Shown: positions 17,191 through 19,818 of the stretch, piece by piece
Numbering within the stretch: position 1 is the first letter of the stretch
Layout: each line of letters starts with the position of its first letter
Assembly (NCBI GenBank): GCA_964556895.1
Contig: CAZKYC010000086.1
Span: 1 to 19,818, forward strand
Direction of reading: 5' to 3'
DNA: 19,818 nt
Origin: Hinthialibacter sp964556895
Lineage (GTDB): Bacteria > Hinthialibacterota > Hinthialibacteria > Hinthialibacterales > Hinthialibacteraceae
Program-made: the position numbers and the translations under genes
The notes under the pieces: generated by a model
Told to the model about the DNA's origin: nothing
Databases searched by the model: none
What the model saw: only the letters and a program-made list of their open reading frames with translations

Positions 17191-19650
17191 TCATTCAGCG
17201 GCGCTTTAACGTCTTCCGCTAACGAACCGCTGCCCACAGTGTCGGTTGATTCAACGGTTGTTGGCTATACGCCAAACGTTGGTGAAGATGTGCGTTCTGC
17301 CACTGTGGTTGAAGGTCAGACATTAGTGTTGGATCTCATCGCCGCAGATGCGGATGGCGACTCATTTACGTTCTCAGCGACAGGCACCGCTGTTGATCCT
17401 GCTAAGTTCGCCAACTCAGTCATTAATGGCACCCAGTTCACATTCCAGCCAGGTTTCAAGGCTGTCACTGGTGCATCAACAGAACAAGACTTCACTCTTG
17501 ACCTGTCTGCCACTGACAACAACATTCCGGCTGACTTAAGCTTCGTAAACGTAAGGGTTGTTGCTCAATCCGCTACACCTACCTTGAATGTTGAGTCAAT
17601 CAAGGTCAACGGCGTTTCGGTTGGCGACCCAGCCACCACGCTTCAAATTGACCTGTTTGAAGAAGATACCGTAGAACTCGTTATTAAGGGAACAGATGAC
17701 GGTAACGAAATTCTCGATATCTTGATTGTTCAACAAAGCCAATTGGCAGGTATCCCGGCGGAAAGCATCACCAAGTCGGCTACTGAAGGTATCGCATACG
17801 CGACAATTAGCTACACACCGAGTGTTCTTGACGCAGACGTCATCACACTAATCATGTCCGCTAAGAATTCCACAATCGAAAGCAGCAAGGCGATCCGCGT
17901 TTTGAACATTCAGAACGTCAGCCAGGCTCCAAACATCACGGCCCAAGTCAGTGCCAATGGCCAGCCTGCTGAAGCCATTGTTGCTAACGGCTCCGTGTTC
18001 GCATCACAAGGCCAAGTTGTTAATTTCACCTTCGATATCATTGACATTGACGGTGATGCGATCCGTATCCCGACAGCCAGCGCTGTTGGTGACGCTGTTG
18101 GTTCTTCTGACGCGCCTGGTGTAGCGACTCCGATCTCTGACAGCCAGTTCTCATTGGCCTTCTCAGTGACGGTTGCTTCTGATGCGGTTCCTGGTGCGGT
18201 GATTGAGGTCATTGCTAGCGCGACTGACACATCAATACCTGTCAACAAAGCGCGCGCAGTCAGTTACTTCATCCATGTACCGACTGGTCCTGTACCCGTT
18301 GCGGCGCCATACGACGAAATCGTTGTTGCACAAGGCGTTGGTGGACGTTCGAACGTGAACCTGCGTAACATGGATCCGACGGTTGACGCCAATGGCGACG
18401 CCAGTCTCGATTCATTCGATATCACGGCAATCATTGGCTCGTGGGATGCGATGCCAGATGCATTCGAAGCCAATGTTGGCGGTGGTACAGACCGTGCGGT
18501 CAACTTCGCCGTGGGTGATGTTGACATGGACGGCAAGTCTGAATTGATCACGACATTCGGCCCAATCTCAGCCACAGCCGAAGCCAATTCGTCCAACATG
18601 GTTGTAATTCGCAATTCGACAGGCACGGTTCCGCTGCCTCCGATCGGTAACGTCTTCCCAGATCAGCCTGATTCTTCACCGTTGATTCTGTATCCGACTG
18701 GTGAACTTCGCGCTGCAGTGGGTGACTTCATTGGTACAGGCACAAACCAAATTGCCTTCGCGCAAGGTACTGGCAGCACAGGCGCCTTACGCTTGTGGCA
18801 ATGGAACGGCGGCCTCGACTTCGCTAACGGTACAACCAACTATGACATCGTTGCTCAGTTGGCCAATCAAGACGATCTCGACGCCGACAGTGGTTGGATC
18901 ATGTCAGATGATCTGGTTGCTTCCAATGCTGGCGCTGGTTACTCAATTGTCGCTCATGACTTTGATGGCGACGGCAAAGATGAGTTGCTCGTTGGTCAGA
19001 ATGGTCCGTTGGGCTTAATCCAAGCGATTTCACTCGGCGTGCCAAACGCTAGCGTGTCGAACATTGTTCTCGACGCCAGTTACTCCGCCTCCTTGGATGT
19101 CTTCACCGCATTTGAAGGTGCAGTGGGCGCCTTCCGCGGCGACCAAGGCGTCAACCTAGCGGTTGCCGATCTTAATGGCGACGGTACGCCTGAAGTCGTT
19201 GTGACAAGCCGAGGCGACTCAACAGGCGCAGCGGCGTTGAAGAACTGGATCCTTATTACCAGCCCGGTTGTTTCAGGTGGTCAAGTCACTGCCTTGAACA
19301 TCATCGGCGGCGGCATCCAGAATGCCTTCTCGCTGCCTGAAGGCGCGAACCCATCCAACGGTCTTAACATTGGCGTTGGCGAGTTCTCCGGCTTCTCAAG
19401 CGACGGCCAAGAGTTGGTTGTTGGTTCTAAGGCGATTGTGACCTACAGCGGTACATCTGCTAGCGTCACCTTGAACCCGCCACAATCACTCTACACCGCG
19501 TTGAAGGTCAACTTTGGCGCTGATAACAGTGTCTCGGGTGTTTCTAACTTGATCATTCCGGGTCGCGCGGAAGGTTTCGATGCCTTTAGCGGCGCCTTCG
19601 AACCGACCAGTGGTGAAGTCACAGTGACTGGTTACAACACCAACCAGTAA
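11861..19650 (+). CDS. Giant cysteine-free Ig-like/FG-GAP surface protein, C-terminal part
   Basis: The frame is open from the gap edge (first full codon 11863, NITTWADGDGSQDGVVRF) to TAA at 19648-19650, 2,595 residues. The Met at 11995 is only the first internal Met, with no ribosome site or signal peptide, so this is a continuation of the gene starting at 9275. Order: Ig-like modules (about 12000-17190); cadherin/He_PIG-like modules (VEGQTLVLDLIAADADGDSF, about 17300-17570, and QGQVVNFTFDIIDIDGD, about 18010-18270); a dockerin-like EF-hand (18384-18419); then five FG-GAP/VCBS-type repeats (18499-19436). No LPXTG, SLH, PEP-CTERM or autotransporter barrel is visible, and the protein ends SGEVTVTGYNTNQ. 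Many Asp-rich DxDGD loops predict calcium binding. A surface-layer, adhesin or matrix role is inferred. Confidence 0.85.
18384..18419 (+). other. Single dockerin-like EF-hand calcium loop
   Basis: The encoded DANGDASLDSFD followed by ITAIIGSW fits the D-x-N-G-D-x-x-x-D-x-x-D calcium loop plus helix of dockerin type I repeats. Only one copy is seen (dockerins have two), sitting between the last Ig-like module and the FG-GAP region. Confidence 0.6.
18499..19436 (+). repeat. C-terminal FG-GAP/VCBS-type repeats (beta-propeller)
   Basis: Five blades are recognisable: VNFAVGDVDMDGKSELITTF (18499), LRAAVGDFIGTGTNQIAFAQ (about 18703), YSIVAHDFDGDGKDELLVGQ (about 18940), VNLAVADLNGDGTPEVVVTS (about 19150) and LNIGVGEFSGFSSDGQELVV (about 19363). 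The core is (A/V)xxDxDGDGxxELxV. Blades three and four have intact DxDGDG/DxNGDG calcium loops; two and five are degenerate. Integrin-like propellers usually have seven blades, so two may be unrecognisable. Confidence 0.8.
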
Positions 19651-19677
19651 CCTGGACATCAAGTCAAAGCAGTAATC

Positions 19678-19711
19678 AAGGCGGGGGATCGAAAGGTTCC
19701 CCGCCTTTTCT
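19678..19711 (+). terminator. Intrinsic terminator of the giant gene
   Basis: AAGGCGGGG (19678-19686) pairs perfectly with CCCCGCCTT (19699-19707), extendable by a G-U and an A-U. TTTT at 19706-19709 follows. It lies 27 bp after the TAA stop, a strong rho-independent terminator. Confidence 0.93.
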
Positions 19712-19744
19712 ATTGACGGGTTGATAAACAAATCTCAATGTCTG

Positions 19745-19753
19745 TGATATAGT
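19745..19753 (+). promoter_or_regulatory. Candidate extended -10 promoter beyond the giant gene
   Basis: TGATATAGT is a TGn extended -10 with TATAGT (five of six). No -35 lies at normal spacing (TTGATA at 19721 is 21 bp away). The expected start point falls at about 19760, exactly on an ATG. Confidence 0.35.
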
Positions 19754-19764
19754 TACTACATGCT

Positions 19765-19818
19765 AGAGCGTTTGACAAAATTGCGTGTGGTAAGCGCGCC
19801 CGTATCCGCCGCGGCGGA
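19765..19818 (-). repeat. 54-bp dispersed repeat, copy B (palindrome at window edge)
   Basis: Inverted copy of 699-752: it begins AGAGCGTTTGACAAAA and ends in the palindrome TCCGCCGCGGCGGA at the last base of the window. It may continue beyond. 47 of 54 positions match copy A, with no gaps. The variable positions cluster in the middle of the tail. Confidence 0.75.

Noticed and set aside
11995..19650. A separate gene starting at the ATG at 11995
   Set aside because: The frame is open back to the gap edge at 11863 with the same protein character, and there is no ribosome site or signal peptide at 11995.
18280..19650. C-terminal autotransporter barrel, LPXTG, SLH or PEP-CTERM anchor
   Set aside because: The C-terminus is FG-GAP repeats followed by a short polar tail; none of these anchors' signatures is visible.
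1..19818. CRISPR array, tRNA, rRNA or transposase gene
   Set aside because: No regularly spaced direct repeats, tRNA-like cloverleaf, rRNA sequence or transposase motif was found on reading.

Overview
The window looks like a contig from an uncultured, Gram-negative-type bacterium. It carries a lipobox lipoprotein, signal peptides and an NlpC/P60 murein-peptide hydrolase. A run of 100 Ns at 11761-11860 points to a draft or metagenome assembly. Gene content (DUF2905 next to queA, a neutral-ceramidase-like secreted protein, a secreted TIM-barrel protein, a giant Ig-like/FG-GAP protein) resembles PVC-like or candidate-phylum environmental genomes. The phylum cannot be fixed from sequence alone.

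Left part (1-6111): G+C-rich and compact. A neutral-ceramidase-like secreted protein (minus strand, cut by the window edge) is followed by a minus-strand operon, DUF2905 - queA - NlpC/P60. The last two genes of that operon overlap as ATGA. Divergent from it is an MDR-family oxidoreductase with a TTG start (plus). That gene converges on a secreted 632-aa TIM-barrel protein (minus) across a 212-bp spacer rich in inverted repeats.

Middle (6112-9274): visibly more A+T-rich. It holds a membrane-anchored TPR protein with a C-terminal beta-rich domain and an orphan solute-binding-protein-like lipoprotein (both plus). A roughly 560-bp non-coding leader follows, with a good sigma70-type promoter and stacked hairpins.

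Right part (9275-19650): one enormous exported protein gene, interrupted only by the assembly gap. At least 3,423 residues are visible and I found no cysteine. From N to C it has a signal peptide, a long array of bacterial Ig-like modules with a recurring D-x-x-G-N ... D-x(3-5)-P signature, two cadherin/He_PIG-like modules, one dockerin-like EF-hand loop, and a C-terminal FG-GAP/VCBS-type propeller. A textbook intrinsic terminator follows it. The reading frame differs on the two sides of the gap, which is expected if the Ns are a nominal 100.

A 54-bp element headed by a 14-bp perfect palindrome occurs twice in inverted orientation, at 699-752 and 19765-19818. It is the clearest non-coding structure in the window. 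The most plausible new biology is the giant cysteine-free surface protein with its structured leader and neighbouring envelope proteins, plus this dispersed repeat.
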